Source: Chitinophagaceae bacterium (GTDB lineage: Bacteria; Bacteroidota; Bacteroidia; Chitinophagales; Chitinophagaceae). Taken from it: a stretch of DNA of 32,043 nucleotides. The position numbers and the translations under genes were made by a program. The notes beneath the pieces were generated by a model. That model searched no databases. It saw nothing but the letters and a program-made list of their open reading frames with translations, and was not told the origin of the DNA. This document shows positions 31,036-32,043 of the stretch, piece after piece. The stretch spans positions 1 through 32,043 of the forward strand of contig SAIX01000057.1 in assembly GCA_004028765.1 (NCBI GenBank). Direction: 5' to 3'. Position 1 is the stretch's first letter. Each line of letters opens with the position of its first letter.

Positions 31036-31959
31036 ATGGAAAGAAAAGTTTTTTTACAAACAGTAAGCACACTCGCAACAGCCGCTGCTGCAGGGCCGCT
31101 TGTTTCTTTTCGCCCGGGTAATTTATCAGGCAGATTTACCGGTAACAGCAATCGTTTTAAGATCAGCCTTAACGCATACTCCTTCAACAATCCGCTGATC
31201 AATAAAAAAACATCGATTGAAGAACTGATGGATTTCTGTGTGCAGACCGGTTTCGAAGCCATCGATATCACAGGTTATTACATGCCTGGGTATCCCGAGC
31301 CCCCATCGGATGAATATCTATATCGCCTGAAAAACAAAGCCCATCGCCTGGGACTCGCCATCAGCGGCACTGGTATCCGCAATGAATTTGCCGAGCCCGA
31401 TAAAATCAAAAGGGATACAGAGATCGTTTTTGTAAAAAAATGGATCGATGCCGCTGCAAAACTGGGCGCACCTGTTCTGCGCATTTTTACGGGGAAAACC
31501 ATTCCCGCAGGTTTTACTCGCGAAGAAACAGAAGCCCTTGTCATAAACTGCATAAAACAATCTGTATCGTATGCAAAAGAAAAAGGGGTTATACTCGCTA
31601 TGCAAAACCACAACGATTTTATAAAAACCGCAGACCAGGCGATCAGTATTCTCCAAAAAGTAAACAGCGAGTGGTTTGGCCTTGTTCTCGATACAGGAAG
31701 TTTTGTAACAGAAGAGCCATATAAAGAAATAGCAAAAACCACCTCCTGGGCCGTTAACTGGCAGATCAAGGAAAAACTGAATTATCAGGGAAGTATTTTA
31801 GATATGGATCTCGATAAACTCTGTAATATCATTGCACACTCAGGTTACAGGGGCTATCTTCCGATCGAAACATTGAGCCCCGGCGATCCTTTTCAAATCG
31901 TACCCCCTTTTTTCCGGAAAGTAAAAACGGCACTTAATAACGCAATACAGAATTATTGA
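31036..31959 (+). CDS. Exported sugar-phosphate isomerase/epimerase-like TIM barrel 2
   Basis: A 307-residue TIM-barrel protein of the same superfamily as the 28889-29734 gene. The N-terminus MERKVFLQTVSTLATAAAAGPLVSF looks like a Tat-type signal with RK in place of RR followed by a short hydrophobic stretch, so export by Tat is possible. The barrel carries FEAIDITGYYMPGYPEPPS, LRIFTGKT, LAMQNHNDF, LVLDTGSF, VNWQIKEK and LPIETLSPGDP, which line up with the metal-binding and substrate positions of the family. It is cotranscribed with the oxidoreductase. After its stop, 84 bp to the window end hold no recognisable gene. Confidence 0.85.
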   Translation: MERKVFLQTVSTLATAAAAGPLVSFRPGNLSGRFTGNSNRFKISLNAYSFNNPLINKKTSIEELMDFCVQTGFEAIDITGYYMPGYPEPPSDEYLYRLKNKAHRLGLAISGTGIRNEFAEPDKIKRDTEIVFVKKWIDAAAKLGAPVLRIFTGKTIPAGFTREETEALVINCIKQSVSYAKEKGVILAMQNHNDFIKTADQAISILQKVNSEWFGLVLDTGSFVTEEPYKEIAKTTSWAVNWQIKEKLNYQGSILDMDLDKLCNIIAHSGYRGYLPIETLSPGDPFQIVPPFFRKVKTALNNAIQNY

Positions 31960-32043
31960 ACAGGTTTTCAGAATCGGGAAGGGTTATTCATCGCGACCCG
32001 GGCCGGCAGTACCAACGACCCGCGATCCTTATTTGTCATCTAC

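Noticed and set aside
31960..32043. Possible 3' end of a minus-strand gene at the window edge
   Set aside because: Only a few codons (ending in TAA on the minus strand) fall inside the window, with no way to judge coding character.

Overview
The window looks like chromosomal DNA from a Bacteroidota bacterium, most likely a Chitinophagaceae relative. The signs are DUF1573 pairs, a CarboxypepD_reg/beta-barrel outer-membrane protein, a single-chain 2-oxoacid dehydrogenase E1, a DUF5723-like outer-membrane protein, many SPII/SPI-exported proteins, little visible Shine-Dalgarno sequence and several promoters of the Bacteroidota TTTG / TAnnTTTG type. The genus is inference. No insertion sequence, prophage, CRISPR array, tRNA or rRNA was recognised.

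Layout. 1-5,000 (+): the 3' end of atpG, then scpB, lysA, an MlaF-type ABC ATPase, an exported thioredoxin-like protein and mdh, ending in a strong terminator. 5,071-7,497 (+): a large TonB-receptor-like outer-membrane barrel with its own terminator. 7,560-13,123 (-): a tight five-gene run reading gltP/dctA-type symporter, DedA, two tandem MFS paralogues and a GT9 glycosyltransferase. 13,279-16,212 (+): an APC permease, YebC and a DCC-family protein. 16,215-19,177 (-): a small membrane protein and the fused E1. 19,348-21,466 (+): two DUF1573 proteins and an aminotransferase. 21,467-21,760: an AT-rich gap that appears to encode a small structured RNA ending in a terminator. 27,406-28,809 (+): an outer-membrane protein. 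28,889-31,959: two exported sugar-phosphate isomerase-like TIM barrels around a Gfo/Idh/MocA oxidoreductase.

The most interesting region is 21,755-27,237 (-). It reads ECF sigma factor, small single-pass membrane protein (putative anti-sigma), membrane-anchored Spy/CnrX-like protein, two YHYH-domain proteins, a second Spy-like protein, a SCO1/SenC lipoprotein and a MORN-repeat lipoprotein. Three gaps in this run (before the sigma gene, the first YHYH gene and the second Spy gene) carry the same promoter-like signal: GAAGG, 16-17 nt, then CGTC or CTTC, placed 19-22 nt before the start codon. This fits a self-amplifying ECF regulon built on a CnrYXH-like sensing logic, with histidine-rich YHYH proteins and a SCO copper/thiol protein as output. 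The specific signal (copper, another metal or envelope redox stress) is inference.
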